A stretch of DNA of 64,000 nucleotides, from positions 1 through 64,000 of the forward strand of contig JALHLU010000003.1 in assembly GCA_022844345.1 (NCBI GenBank), in the 5' to 3' direction. The stretch comes from Hyphomonadaceae bacterium. Lineage in GTDB: Bacteria > Pseudomonadota > Alphaproteobacteria > Caulobacterales > Hyphomonadaceae. Positions 8,319-17,750 of this stretch are shown here, one piece after another; the first letter of the stretch is position 1; the number at the start of each line of letters is the position of its first letter. The translations under genes were made by a program, and so were the position numbers. A model generated the notes under the pieces. That model saw only the letters and a program-made list of their open reading frames with translations, was not told the DNA's origin and ran no database searches.

Positions 8319-10775
8319 GTGGCCATGCCCGCGCCAACCGATCTTCCCATCGAAGACGTCATCGAGCCGATCCGGGCCGAGCTGCGGACCGGTGTGCGCC
8401 TCGTCATTTCGGCCCCACCCGGCGCCGGCAAGACAACTCGCGTCCCCCTCGCCCTGCTGGATCAGCCATGGCTGGAGGGCCGCAAGCTGATCCTCGTGGA
8501 GCCCCGCCGTATCGCCGCCCGCGCCGCCGCCGAGCGCATGGCCGCAAGCCTTGGCGAGCGCGTTGGCCAGACCATCGGCCTGCGTTCGCGCCTGGATGTG
8601 CGCACATCTAAGGACAGCCGCATCGAAGTCGTCACCGAGGGTGTGTTCAGCCGCATGATCCTGTCCGACCCGGCGCTGGAAGGCATTGCCGGCGTGTTGT
8701 TCGACGAATTCCACGAACGCTCGCTGGATGCCGACGAGGGCCTCGCCTTCGCGCTTGATGCGCAGGCCGTGCTGCGCGAGGACCTGCGCATCGTGTTGAT
8801 GTCAGCAACACTACCGGCCGACCTGACGCGCGCTTTCTTCGATGGCCCGCTGATCGAAAGCCTCGGACGCGCCTGGCCAGTTGAGACGCGCTATCTGGGA
8901 TACGACGCGCGCGGCCGGCTCGACGAGCAGGTCGCCGCCGCCATCCGCAAGGCGCTGTATGAAGAGGACGGCTCCATCCTCGCTTTCCTGCCGGGCGTCG
9001 CCGAGATCACGCGCACGGCCGACCGTATCGGCCCGGTCTCTGGCGATGTGCTGATCACGCCGCTCTATGGCGCGCTGACGCCGCAGGAGCAGAATGAGGC
9101 GATAGCGCCCGCGCCTCACGGCAAGCGCAAGGTGGTGATCGCAACCGACATCGCGGAGAGCGCCATCACCATCCAAGGTGTTCGGGTCGTCATCGACGCA
9201 GGCTTCGCCCGCGTGCCGCGCTTCGACCCTGGCCTCGGCGTGTCCCGCCTTGAGACCATCCGCGTCTCAGTCGCCAACGCTGACCAGCGGCGTGGCCGCG
9301 CAGGCCGCACCGGTCCGGGCGTCTGCTACCGTCTGTGGCGCGAAGCCGAGATGCGCGGCTTTGCGGCCTCGCCCTCGCCCGAGATCGACAATGCCGACCT
9401 CTCTGGCCTCGCCCTCGACATGGCGCGATGGGGCGCGAAGTCGCCAACCGACCTTCGTTGGCTGAACCCGCCGCGTGATGCGCCGTGGCGCGCGGCGCAG
9501 GCGGCGCTGGTATCCGGCGGCGCGCTGACGGCGGCAGGTGAAATCTCCCCCCTCGGCAAGCGTATCGGCGAACTGCCGCTGCCGCCGCGCCTTGCCATGA
9601 TGGTGCTGCAGGGCGCTGCCGCTGGGCAGGCGCAACTCGCCGCCGACATCGCCGCGATCATGAGCGAGCGTGACCTCGGCGGCCGCTCCAGCGATCTCGA
9701 CGACAGGCTGCGCCGCTTCCGGAACGACAGTGGGCCACGCGGCCGCGCCATGCGCGACCTTGCCCAACGCTGGGCGCGGCTTGCCGGGGGACCTGCACCC
9801 ACCGCGCACGGCAGCAGCGCCGCCATCCTCGCCCGCGCTTTCCCCGAACGCATCGCGCGATCTCGCGGACAGGCCCCAGGGCGCTTTGTCCTTTCGGGCG
9901 GCCGTGGCGCAATGCTGGACGAGACCGATCCACTCGCGCGCGCCGAGTGGCTTGCCGTCGCCGACATGACGGGCTCAGGCCCCGACCTGCGCATCACGCT
10001 GGCCGGCCAGCTCAGCGAAGAGCAGGCCCTTGCCTCGGGCGCGGTCGAAACAACCGAGCGCGCCGAGTACGATCCGGCATCAGGCCGCGTTCGCGCACGC
10101 CGCACGCGGCGGCTTGGCGCCATCATCCTCGAAGAGGCGCCGCTGCCTGCTCCCTCCGCCGACCTCGTGCGCGCCGCCCTGCTCGATGCGGTGAGGGCGC
10201 GCGGTCTCTCCATCCTGCGTAACGGGGACGCCCTCGACACGCTCGCCGCACGTGTCGACCTGCTCGCGCGAACCTTCGGCGAGCCGTGGCCCTTGGGATT
10301 CCACGTCCTGATGCTCGACCGGCTGGATGACTGGCTTGGGCCGCTGCTCTCGGAGCCGGCCGCGCTCGAAAGACTCGGCGCGGGGCAGCTGGTGGACGCT
10401 GCGCTGACGCTGCTCGACTGGCCGCTGCCGAGAGACATTGCGCGCCTTGCGCCGCTGCGCTGGACGCCGCCCTCGGGGCAAGCCCTCGACATCGACTACC
10501 TAGCCGAGGGCGGGCCGACCGTCGCCTGCAAGGTCCAGCAGGTCTTTGGCGCAGCGGTTCATCCCACGATCGGCGATGGCCGGATTCCGCTGACGCTGTC
10601 GCTGCTGTCGCCGGCGATGCGCCCAGTTGCGACAACGCGGGACGTGCCCGCGTTCTGGCGCGGCGGTTACCACGACATGCGCAAGGACATGAAGGGCCGC
10701 TATCCCAAGCATGACTGGCCCGACGATCCAGCCGCCGCGCAGCCGACACATCGCGCCAAGCCGCGCGGTACGTGA
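8319..10775 (+). CDS. hrpB: ATP-dependent helicase HrpB
   Basis: An 818-residue DEAH-type RNA/DNA helicase. Walker A is APPGAGKTT at about 32-40, the DExH box reads DEFH at 129-132 (FDEFHERS), motif III is SATL, and motif VI QRRGRAGRTGPG is intact. The C-terminal third is the HrpB-specific region. Family length (about 800-840) fits. Start is GTG at 8319 or ATG at 8325; neither has a strong ribosome site. Its cellular role in bacteria is poorly defined. It follows mntP by seven bases and may be cotranscribed. Confidence 0.95.
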   Translation: MAMPAPTDLPIEDVIEPIRAELRTGVRLVISAPPGAGKTTRVPLALLDQPWLEGRKLILVEPRRIAARAAAERMAASLGERVGQTIGLRSRLDVRTSKDSRIEVVTEGVFSRMILSDPALEGIAGVLFDEFHERSLDADEGLAFALDAQAVLREDLRIVLMSATLPADLTRAFFDGPLIESLGRAWPVETRYLGYDARGRLDEQVAAAIRKALYEEDGSILAFLPGVAEITRTADRIGPVSGDVLITPLYGALTPQEQNEAIAPAPHGKRKVVIATDIAESAITIQGVRVVIDAGFARVPRFDPGLGVSRLETIRVSVANADQRRGRAGRTGPGVCYRLWREAEMRGFAASPSPEIDNADLSGLALDMARWGAKSPTDLRWLNPPRDAPWRAAQAALVSGGALTAAGEISPLGKRIGELPLPPRLAMMVLQGAAAGQAQLAADIAAIMSERDLGGRSSDLDDRLRRFRNDSGPRGRAMRDLAQRWARLAGGPAPTAHGSSAAILARAFPERIARSRGQAPGRFVLSGGRGAMLDETDPLARAEWLAVADMTGSGPDLRITLAGQLSEEQALASGAVETTERAEYDPASGRVRARRTRRLGAIILEEAPLPAPSADLVRAALLDAVRARGLSILRNGDALDTLAARVDLLARTFGEPWPLGFHVLMLDRLDDWLGPLLSEPAALERLGAGQLVDAALTLLDWPLPRDIARLAPLRWTPPSGQALDIDYLAEGGPTVACKVQQVFGAAVHPTIGDGRIPLTLSLLSPAMRPVATTRDVPAFWRGGYHDMRKDMKGRYPKHDWPDDPAAAQPTHRAKPRGT

Positions 10776-11094
10776 CAGGCGAGACCCACGGAAAAAATCT
10801 TATGGACGCTACGGAAGTTACCGTAAAGACATGCATACCCATAAATCGAAATGATCAAGTTTCTGTCTTCGGTGTCCCTAGAGTTCGATTGCGCGCGTGC
10901 GGCAAAAGCCGTGTCATTCAGGACAAACTGCGGATTTCTTTGACGTTGCGACATACATTCGAGTTGACGTGCGCGTAGGCAAACCGCATTTTCAAGATGC
11001 GATTCCGGGCTTTCGCTGCGGAAACGTCGTCGCTCAAAAGCCTAACAAAACTAGAGCGCCGTGGGAGCACACGCACATTTGGAGGAGCGCGCGA
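10776..11094. other. Intergenic region upstream of TonB receptor
   Basis: A 319-base AT-richer spacer with no gene. It contains a small palindrome TACGG-AAGTTA-CCGTA (10810-10825), possibly an operator, and ends with a strong Shine-Dalgarno GGAGGAG seven bases before the receptor ATG. The length suggests a regulated promoter. Confidence 0.4.
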
Positions 11095-13764
11095 ATGGCG
11101 CACTTGAATCGTATTTCTTTGGTGAGCCTGGTTGCTCTTGGCATTGCAATGCCAGCTTTCGCTCAGGAGACGGCCGCCGGTCCGCAGGATGATCAGGACA
11201 CCGGCCGCGACGTTGTGGTCATCACGGCGAACAAGCGGGAAGAAACCGTCCAGGACACAGCTATCGCCGTCACGGCCGTCACGTCCGAGATGCGCGATGA
11301 ACTCGGCATCCGCTCGATCACCGACCTGACCAACCTCACGCCGGGCCTGTCGTACACAGCGGGCAACGAACGCGTCACGCTGCGGGGCATCGGCCGCAAT
11401 ACCAACAACTTCGGCGCCGAGCCGGGCGTCGCCAACTACACTGACGGCATCTATCAGTCGTTCGCCTCCATCGCCGGCCGCGATAACCTTTTTGTGGATC
11501 GCATCGAAGTCCTGCGTGGACCGCAGGGCACGCTCTATGGCCGCAACTCGATCGGCGGCGCGCTCAACATCGTTTCCAAGCGTCCGACGGATGAATTCCA
11601 GGGCGAGGCCGTCCTCGGCATCGGCAACTATGACCAGCGCAAGGCAGGCTTCTCGCTCTCTGGCCCGATCGTGGAAGACTGGCTGCGCGGCCGCGTCGTC
11701 GCCGTGAAGGAAGTGCGCAAGGAAGGCATTTTCTACAACTACGGGACCAACGAAACCGAAGGTTACAACCTCAACAACTGGAACGCCGAAGTTCAGTTTG
11801 AGGGCGACATCGGCGAGTCGTTCCAGTGGTGGACGAAGTACACGACCGGCCGCTACGACAGCGCCGGCCCTCCGGGTGGCCGCACGACGCCGAACAACCT
11901 TGCCCCGTACGACGTCAACTCCTTCGGCTCGCTCGCGGGCACCGGTGCGACAACCCCGAACCAGACTTGGGCCTTTGGAACTGACCCGCGGAAGCTTGGG
12001 TTCACCCAGTGTGGCACCCTGCAGCAGAACCCCGCACTGACTGACCAGAACGCGCTGAACTCCTGCGGCGAGCGCAGCGCCAAGCTGGATGCCTATGACG
12101 ACTTCGCACTGGAAATGACCTACGAGGCCCCCGGCTTCGACATCAGATATGTGGGCGGGTACATTTACTACAATTACGTGCTGACGGACGATCAGGACCA
12201 GACGCCGGTCACGTCGATCACGTACAATTCGACATCGTTCGGCCCTGCGGCTCCTGTGGGAACGCCTGGCACTTCGGCGCGCACGATCTTCCCGTCGCAG
12301 ACGCTGCGCTACAACGAGAACCGCGCCTTCTTCTCGAACGAGTTGAACTTCATCTCGACGCACGAAGGCCCGCTGCAGTGGATTACTGGCGTTTACGCAT
12401 ATCAGGAAAACTTCAAGCAGCCCGTCACGACCTACTTCAAGGACGAGCCGCTTGCGTCCGCGCCCAATGTTCTGGCGCTTAACGCCGCCTATGCGCCGAT
12501 CGGTCTAGCGGCTCCGAATCCGGAGCGCATCTTCAGCTTCACGAACAATATCGGCCTCAACAACTCCTACGGCATCTTCGCCCAAGGCGACTGGGAGATT
12601 AACGACCAGTTCAAGGCCACCGTCGGCATCCGCTACTCGGTCGACAACAAGCACATCCAGGAACAGGCGCGCCTGTTCTGCTACATCCAGTGCTCGTTTG
12701 CGCCGGGCTATTCGCCTTACACAGACGTGACGCGTGCCATCTGGAACGGCGCTTCGTCGGTTCCGGGACCGCAACCGGGCGTCTCCAGCGCCACGGCCTT
12801 GAACCCGTCGGGCGTCACCTTCAACGCGCTCACCGGCAACGCCGAGCGCCTGCTGGAGGACGAGTGGGATGCATGGACCGGCACCGCCGGCCTCGAATAC
12901 CGCCCGTGGGACGACACGCTGCTGTTCGCCAAATACAGCCGCGGCTACAAGACGGGCGGCTTCAATGCGACCGACATGGCGCCTCAGCCGCGCACGAACG
13001 AAGAGACGGTTGACGCGTTCGAACTCGGCTGGAAGCAGGAAGTTCCGGAATGGGGCCTGACGGCCAACATGGCGGCCTTCCTTTACAACTACAACGACGT
13101 GCAGGTTCCGCTGTCGATCGACCCTGATGGCGAGGGCCCTGCCCTTGCGTTCGGTGGGTTCGTCAACATGCCGAAGGTGGAGACGACGGGCTTCGAGGTC
13201 GAGACGACCTGGAACCCGATCGATGACCTGACGATCCGCGCGACCTATGCCTGGCTGAATCCCGAAGTCACCGAGAGCGGCTTCTACGTGAACAACCTCT
13301 GCACGCCGCCGACCCAGCCGGCCGGACCGGACCAGCCCGCAAGCTGCCCGGCCGTTGGCTCGCCGACCAGCGCGCAAAGCGTGGAAGGCAATGTCCTGCC
13401 GCAGTCGCCTGAGAACAAGGTGGCCCTCAACGTCGCCTACATGTTCAACTTCGAGGACGGCTCAACCTTGATGCCGTCGGTCAGCTACTACTGGCGCGAC
13501 AGCTTCACGACCTCGATCTTCAACGACCCCCTCACCTTCACGCCGGACTTCGCGCAGACCGACGCGCGTTTGATCTGGAATGACAGCGAGGGCTACTTCA
13601 CGGTCATCGGCTGGATGCGTAACGCGTTCGACGAGGAAGGCTACGACGCCGCTACGGCGTTCCGCCGCCGCTCGCTCGACGTGACGCAGAACAACCAGAT
13701 CTACCAGGGCTTCACGCCCACCCTGCCGCGCATGTACGGCGTGGAACTGCAGGTTCACTTCTAG
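11095..13764 (+). CDS. TonB-dependent outer membrane receptor
   Basis: An 889-residue outer-membrane active transporter energised by TonB-ExbBD. Signal peptide 1-22 (ends PAFA-Q), then the TonB-box-like VVVITANKREE, an N-terminal plug (IRSITDLTNLTPGLSY, VTLRGIGRN, DGIYQS, VEVLRGPQGTLYGRN, GGALNIVSKRP) and a long 22-strand-type barrel rich in Tyr/Trp/Asn that ends with a terminal aromatic residue (VELQVHF). The start is fixed by GGAGGAG at 11081-11087 and the signal peptide. The substrate cannot be told: related proteins take up siderophores, carbohydrates or aromatic compounds, and no transporter or catabolic gene is adjacent. A terminator follows. Confidence 0.93.
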   Translation: MAHLNRISLVSLVALGIAMPAFAQETAAGPQDDQDTGRDVVVITANKREETVQDTAIAVTAVTSEMRDELGIRSITDLTNLTPGLSYTAGNERVTLRGIGRNTNNFGAEPGVANYTDGIYQSFASIAGRDNLFVDRIEVLRGPQGTLYGRNSIGGALNIVSKRPTDEFQGEAVLGIGNYDQRKAGFSLSGPIVEDWLRGRVVAVKEVRKEGIFYNYGTNETEGYNLNNWNAEVQFEGDIGESFQWWTKYTTGRYDSAGPPGGRTTPNNLAPYDVNSFGSLAGTGATTPNQTWAFGTDPRKLGFTQCGTLQQNPALTDQNALNSCGERSAKLDAYDDFALEMTYEAPGFDIRYVGGYIYYNYVLTDDQDQTPVTSITYNSTSFGPAAPVGTPGTSARTIFPSQTLRYNENRAFFSNELNFISTHEGPLQWITGVYAYQENFKQPVTTYFKDEPLASAPNVLALNAAYAPIGLAAPNPERIFSFTNNIGLNNSYGIFAQGDWEINDQFKATVGIRYSVDNKHIQEQARLFCYIQCSFAPGYSPYTDVTRAIWNGASSVPGPQPGVSSATALNPSGVTFNALTGNAERLLEDEWDAWTGTAGLEYRPWDDTLLFAKYSRGYKTGGFNATDMAPQPRTNEETVDAFELGWKQEVPEWGLTANMAAFLYNYNDVQVPLSIDPDGEGPALAFGGFVNMPKVETTGFEVETTWNPIDDLTIRATYAWLNPEVTESGFYVNNLCTPPTQPAGPDQPASCPAVGSPTSAQSVEGNVLPQSPENKVALNVAYMFNFEDGSTLMPSVSYYWRDSFTTSIFNDPLTFTPDFAQTDARLIWNDSEGYFTVIGWMRNAFDEEGYDAATAFRRRSLDVTQNNQIYQGFTPTLPRMYGVELQVHF

Positions 13765-13791
13765 TCCCTCGGACCAGAAGACCAACACGAG

Positions 13792-13819
13792 CGCCGGCCC
13801 TTCACGGGGCCGGCGTTTT
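13792..13819 (+). terminator. Intrinsic terminator of TonB receptor gene
   Basis: The stem CGCCGGCCC (13792-13800) pairs GGGCCGGCG (13807-13815), with loop TTCACG, followed by TTTTG and TTTTG. It is placed 28 bases after the stop codon. Confidence 0.85.
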
Positions 13820-13849
13820 GTTTTGCGTTCGGCAGCGTTCGTTAGCACG

Positions 13850-13941
13850 GCCTCGTCCTTCGACAGGCTCAGGATGAGGCCTTCTCGAGTTTGACCCCTG
13901 CCGCCAGAGCGCCTCATCCTGAGCCTGTCGAAGGACGAGGC
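13850..13941. repeat. Perfect 31-bp inverted repeat, REP-like
   Basis: Arms 13850-13880 and 13911-13941 are perfect reverse complements around a 30-base loop. The core, read as CCTCATCCTGAGCCTGTCG, is a motif I recognise as a frequent dispersed element in Caulobacter- and sphingomonad-type genomes, where it gives spurious peptides such as LSLSKDE and PEPVEG (both visible here). It is intergenic and marks the left border of the accessory region. Confidence 0.8.
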
Positions 13942-14437
13942 GCGGCGATGGGCGAGGTATCTCGTTCAGGCCGGCTCATTCGCCGCCTGGGATGCTGTGG
14001 TCTGGCCCTCAAAGAGATGGAGGCCGGGGACGCGGAGCGATCCGCGTTTGTGGCGCAGCTTTTTCAGGGCGGCGCCGGGTAGCTCGTAGTTCGTAGTCCG
14101 TGGTGGGCGGATGTTCCGCGTCCCCGCGATCGCGTTGCCGCTATCGCATCGCTCCACGTCAGACAGGTGTACCGACTGGCCTCCGTGAGGAGCGATGAGC
14201 GCATAATGCGCCCGGCGCCGGGGGGGTGGGATATGATTTCGCCTGTCCTACAGCTGATCTGGGCCAGCGCCTTGAACCGGCCCGGAAAGTTTCTTCCGGC
14301 GCGCCAGCCATCCGGCCGAATGTCGGACATTTGCGGGGGCAGGCGTTTCTGCTTTTGGGCCTCACAAGCGCAGCGTGGGAGCAGATTGCCGTCTTTCGCT
14401 TCTGTGCGTAGCCTCCGCCCAGCCCTGGGGAGGGGAC
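13942..14437. other. Gene-poor spacer left of TIR gene
   Basis: About 500 bases without a credible gene. It contains short degenerate direct repeats (the TAGTTCGTAGTCCGT type) and small hairpins; short open frames on both strands look non-coding. Confidence 0.5.
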
Positions 14438-14959
14438 GTGGCCAGGATTTTCATCAGTTACCGGCGGGAGGACAGCCAGCATCAGGCTGACCGGCTTCAT
14501 GCCGCCCTGTCCCGGAAGATCCCCAAGCGGAATATCTTCATCGACGTGGACAACATCCCTGTTGGCGTCGATTTCGTGCAGCATCTCGACCAGCAGGTTG
14601 GCCAGTGCGACGTGCTGCTGGCCCTGATCGGGCCGGACTGGCTGGAGGCGAAAAGCCCCGAGACGGGCAGGCGGCGGCTGGACGACCCGAAGGATTTCGT
14701 GCGGATCGAGATTGCCGCTGCGCTGAAACGCGGGATTCCCGTGGCGCCTGTCCTGCTGGATGGCGCCCCCTTTCCGCCGGAACACAAGCTGCCGGATGAT
14801 CTCAAGGCCCTGACCCGCCGCAACGGGGTTGAAGTCCGGCGCCTGACCTTTGACGCCGACACGGAGAGGCTTGTTCGCGGGCTGAATCTGGCGCGGGCTT
14901 GGCGCGGCGGGTGTCACGGAGGCTTCAGTTCCTCCGGCCCCGGCTGCAACGCCTGTTGA
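14438..14959 (+). CDS. TIR-domain protein, 5' part of a frameshifted gene
   Basis: The GTG start is supported by GGGGAGGGG just upstream. Residues 1-145 form a complete TIR_2-type domain: MARIFISYRRED, FIDVDNIPVG, CDVLLALIGPDWL, DFVRIEIAAALKRGIPV (holding the candidate catalytic Glu of NAD-cleaving bacterial TIRs) and VLLDGAPFP. After LVRGLNLARA the frame runs into 20-odd Cys/Gly-rich residues and stops. The next frame over, from 14886, gives a natural Ala/Pro/Thr/Ser linker that leads straight into the downstream gene. One surplus T at 14899-14900 would explain the break. So this is probably the 5' half of one gene: TIR domain, linker, peptidoglycan-binding-like domain, C-terminal domain. 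It could be a true mutation, a sequencing error, or recoding. The TIR domain itself is intact and could act alone. Confidence 0.8.
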   Translation: MARIFISYRREDSQHQADRLHAALSRKIPKRNIFIDVDNIPVGVDFVQHLDQQVGQCDVLLALIGPDWLEAKSPETGRRRLDDPKDFVRIEIAAALKRGIPVAPVLLDGAPFPPEHKLPDDLKALTRRNGVEVRRLTFDADTERLVRGLNLARAWRGGCHGGFSSSGPGCNAC

Positions 14960-15071
14960 AACGGTAGCTTCGGATTCCGCACCCACTTCGTCACTTGAAA
15001 GCCTGACGCCGGCGCCAGCCTCGTCTACTGCGCCCGCGATCACAGATGATCCCGCCGCACGGTCGGCGGAA

Positions 15072-15908
15072 GTGCGGCGGATACAGCAAGCGCTGAAGAC
15101 GCTTGGCCAGTATTCGGGTGGAGTTGATGGCGCCGCCGGAACGGGCACGCGGACAGCCGCTCAGGCGTTTGCCTCGGCGCAGGGGATTACAGCGCCTGAT
15201 CTCGCCGGCGCCCCCCTTGCCGATATAGAGTTGTTCGCCGCGCGAGCCGAACAGGCGGCGCAGACGTGGGTTGCGCAGGAGGCGGCGGCCTGGCGGGTTG
15301 CGAAGGATGCGGATTCTCGCGCGCCGCTGGATGCTTATCTGCGCGACTTCCCCAACGGGCCGAATGCCGCCGCGGCGCGCAATCGAATTTTGAATCTGGA
15401 AAGATCAACGACCCCAGTCCCCGCAACAACTTCAGCTACCGGATCCAAACCAAATGCCACCCTGGGATCTATCGCTGGAGTCAGTGAAGTACGGTCGTCG
15501 GCGGAAGTAGAGCCTAGCAGCCGGTCCATCGACCCGGCGACTGCTGCACGCCAAAGGGTTGCGAATCTAGGCTGGGACAAAAGCCCTGATCGATACATCA
15601 GCGAACAAAGGAAGTCGCCAGGAGGTGGCTTCGGTGTGTATCTCAAACCTCAGGGCCTTGTAACTCATCTCGGCGCGGTTCGAGAATCGACCGACGATCT
15701 ACCGTTCTGTGGGGTCTTTGCACCGGATGAATTGAAATTCGTAGGACGAATAGTTGGGGCTTCTCCTTTTGGAAACGGTGAGCAGCACTACAGTATCAAG
15801 ATGTGTGACGGCATAACTTACCGTCTTGTTCACGCCAGCGCCCTAGCCGTCGGGACAAATATCATCTTCCGGTGGGACAAGCTCTCAATCGTGCTCGACC
15901 CCTTCTAA
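15072..15908 (+). CDS. Peptidoglycan-binding-like domain protein, 3' part of the TIR gene
   Basis: The coordinates give the first possible start (GTG), but the coding frame is open from 14886 and that upstream part encodes a Pro/Ala/Ser/Thr linker in continuity with the TIR gene; there is no good ribosome site at 15072. The N-terminal 40 residues (VRRIQQALKTLGQYSGG, GAAGTGTRTAAQAF) resemble the PG_binding_1 fold. A helical region with the FPNGPNAAAARNRI motif typical of TIR/caspase-associated proteins follows. The last 120 residues have two Cys (FCGVF, KMCDG) and are of unknown function. No signal peptide or membrane segment is seen, so the joined protein would be cytoplasmic. The 3' half is visibly AT-richer than neighbouring genes, suggesting horizontal acquisition. 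Confidence 0.65.
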   Translation: MRRIQQALKTLGQYSGGVDGAAGTGTRTAAQAFASAQGITAPDLAGAPLADIELFAARAEQAAQTWVAQEAAAWRVAKDADSRAPLDAYLRDFPNGPNAAAARNRILNLERSTTPVPATTSATGSKPNATLGSIAGVSEVRSSAEVEPSSRSIDPATAARQRVANLGWDKSPDRYISEQRKSPGGGFGVYLKPQGLVTHLGAVRESTDDLPFCGVFAPDELKFVGRIVGASPFGNGEQHYSIKMCDGITYRLVHASALAVGTNIIFRWDKLSIVLDPF

Positions 15909-16047
15909 GCTTTGGCGTCTTTTGCCTACAGTTTGCCAAGCGTCCTTGATACGAACAGGCGCTTACCCTCGCTTACTGTAACTCAGTAATGCAGCGCGAA
16001 AATATGAGATTGGCGGCCTTGGCCTGCAGGGCCAAATCATAGCCAAG

Positions 16048-16066
16048 GCGCAAGTTTGCCTTGCGC
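16048..16066. terminator. Weak hairpin between convergent genes
   Basis: GCGCAAG-TTTGC-CTTGCGC sits just beyond the stop of the leftward tandem-TetR gene and 140 bases past the TIR gene's 3' end. It has no clear T-run, so it is only a possible terminator. Confidence 0.35.
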
Positions 16067-16068
16067 AC

Positions 16069-17334
16069 TCAAACCGCCAGGAAGCCTGCGAAGACGGCGC
16101 GGACGAAGCGGGGGACGATGTCTGGCTCGTTCGCCATCTTCAGGGGGCGGGCGTCGGAGGCGATGTTGATGGCGGCGTGGACCATGGCGCCGGCCACCAT
16201 GGGATCGACCGAGCGGCCCGAGCCATCGGTGACGCCATCGACCACCATGGAGGCGAACTGACGGCTGATGCGATAGGAGTGGGCGATGATCTCCGCCTTG
16301 TGCTCGGCGGGCATGGAGGACAGCACGGACGTGCGCAGCAGCGGGCCTTCGGATCCCAGCTGGAAACGGATCAACGCCTCGACAGCCGCCGCCAGGCGGC
16401 GCGCCTCAGGCTCCGCCAGTTCCCGCGCCTGGATCTGCGTTTCGCGCATGATCGTGAATGAGCGGCGGAAGCACGCGGCAACCAGATCGTCCTTCGCCTC
16501 GTTGTGGTGGTAGAACGCGCCCTTGGTGAGGTTGAGACTGGCCGAGATGCGATCGACGGACGCGCCGCGATAGCCATGGGCGTTGATCTGCAGCGTGGCG
16601 GCCTTGAGAAAGCTCTCCTTGGGCAGGTCGCGCTCGGACGCCCCTGCGCCGGGCGCAGGCAGGACAGGCAGCGGCGGATGCAGGGCGGCGGGCGCAAGGC
16701 CATTCAGCGCGATGTCCGCCATGCGGGCGGCCAGCCTCGGATATTCCTCGATGTCGAAGTCGCCCAGCCAGCTCAGCGCCCAGAACAGCTGTTCGAGCAG
16801 GATCAGGGTGCGGATGGTGCGGTCGGCCTGGTCCATCGCCGCAAGCTCGGGCGCGTCGAACAGGTCGCGCACGCGGCGGAACATGGTGGTGTAGCCCACA
16901 ACCACACGGTCGCGGTGTTCGCCCTCGAGGGCGCGGATTGCGGCGAATGAAGCCAGCGGCACGGCCCTGCCCTGGCGCACATCGGCGTCGCGGGCGACGA
17001 GCAGGGCGATCAGGCGGGTGATGCGGGCCGCAGCGCCGGTTTCGCGTTCGGCTTTTGCGACAAGTTCGTGAAGGATCGCAAATCCTGACTCGAGGCAGGC
17101 GACCGCCAGCTCCTCCTTGCGGGGAAAATAGTAGGTGACGCCGGTGGCGCGCAGGCCGATCAGCCCGGCGACGGCCGTGAGCCGCATGCCCTTGAAGCCC
17201 TGTCCGTTGAGCACGGGGATGGCGGCGGCGATGATGTCGGCGCGGCGGCGCGCGAACCGGTCGGAGCCTTGCGGGGCGAGACCGTCCCGATCAGGGACGC
17301 CGTGCGTTTCGATCTGGAGCTTGGGACTAGTCAC
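16069..17334 (-). CDS. Tandem (two-domain) TetR-family regulator
   Basis: A 421-residue protein made of two complete TetR units in one chain. The first helix-turn-helix is at about residues 28-75 (RADIIAAAIPVLNGQGF, AGLIGLRATGVTYYF, KEELAVACL), the second at about 240-290 (SFLKAATLQINAHGYRG, SASLNLTKGAFYHH, KDDLVAACF). Each is followed by its own helical ligand/dimerisation domain. TetR proteins are usually about 200 residues and dimeric, so this chain could form an intramolecular pseudodimer. It is divergent from a small gene at 17512 with 177 bases between; targets are probably there or autoregulatory. The ligand is unknown. Confidence 0.85.
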   Translation of the reverse strand: MTSPKLQIETHGVPDRDGLAPQGSDRFARRRADIIAAAIPVLNGQGFKGMRLTAVAGLIGLRATGVTYYFPRKEELAVACLESGFAILHELVAKAERETGAAARITRLIALLVARDADVRQGRAVPLASFAAIRALEGEHRDRVVVGYTTMFRRVRDLFDAPELAAMDQADRTIRTLILLEQLFWALSWLGDFDIEEYPRLAARMADIALNGLAPAALHPPLPVLPAPGAGASERDLPKESFLKAATLQINAHGYRGASVDRISASLNLTKGAFYHHNEAKDDLVAACFRRSFTIMRETQIQARELAEPEARRLAAAVEALIRFQLGSEGPLLRTSVLSSMPAEHKAEIIAHSYRISRQFASMVVDGVTDGSGRSVDPMVAGAMVHAAINIASDARPLKMANEPDIVPRFVRAVFAGFLAV

Positions 17335-17511
17335 GGAGCCGAGAATGCCCCCAGCCGCAGGCCGCTGTGAAGCGGGATAAAGGGGAATTATCGCGCGCGG
17401 AGTCAGCGATCAGGCGAGTTTTTTGCCCGATGAATTGAACATTAACGAAAAACTCAGGCTTCTGGCTTGAGGCTTGCTCCATGTTTCGTGGACCCATCAG
17501 GGATGGACACC

Positions 17512-17739
17512 ATGACTTCATATGAGCAGCTTGCCCGGCGTTACTGCGCGCTACTTGGAGAAGATGCCGACGAGCGTATCGACGGCGTGCCGGTGTGGCG
17601 TATCGCCCTCGCCGACCTCGAAGCCGCAATGAATGCGCTCGACACGTTCGGGCTCGATGTCCGCACCACTTTCCACGAAATCTCCGAAGCCGCCGAAACG
17701 CCCCGGCCAAGAGGCTTCACGCTTCGCCGCGTGGCGTAG
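17512..17739 (+). CDS. Small hypothetical protein
   Basis: A 75-residue soluble protein beginning MTSYEQLARRYC; an in-frame ATG three codons upstream is an alternative. AGGGA lies about eight bases before the chosen ATG. The sequence is acidic and helical (LADLEAAMNALDTFG), without export signal. The family is not recognised. It converges on the RyR/TrkA gene, leaving only 11 bases between the stops. Confidence 0.5.
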   Translation: MTSYEQLARRYCALLGEDADERIDGVPVWRIALADLEAAMNALDTFGLDVRTTFHEISEAAETPRPRGFTLRRVA

Positions 17740-17750
17740 GCTGGCGCGGA

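Noticed and set aside
8312-8324. Separate regulatory element between mntP and hrpB
   Set aside because: The gap is only a few bases; nothing beyond translation coupling is supported.
13891-14082. Short ORF across the inverted repeat
   Set aside because: Its peptide (PEPVEG) comes from the REP-like repeat and is a frequent false gene call.
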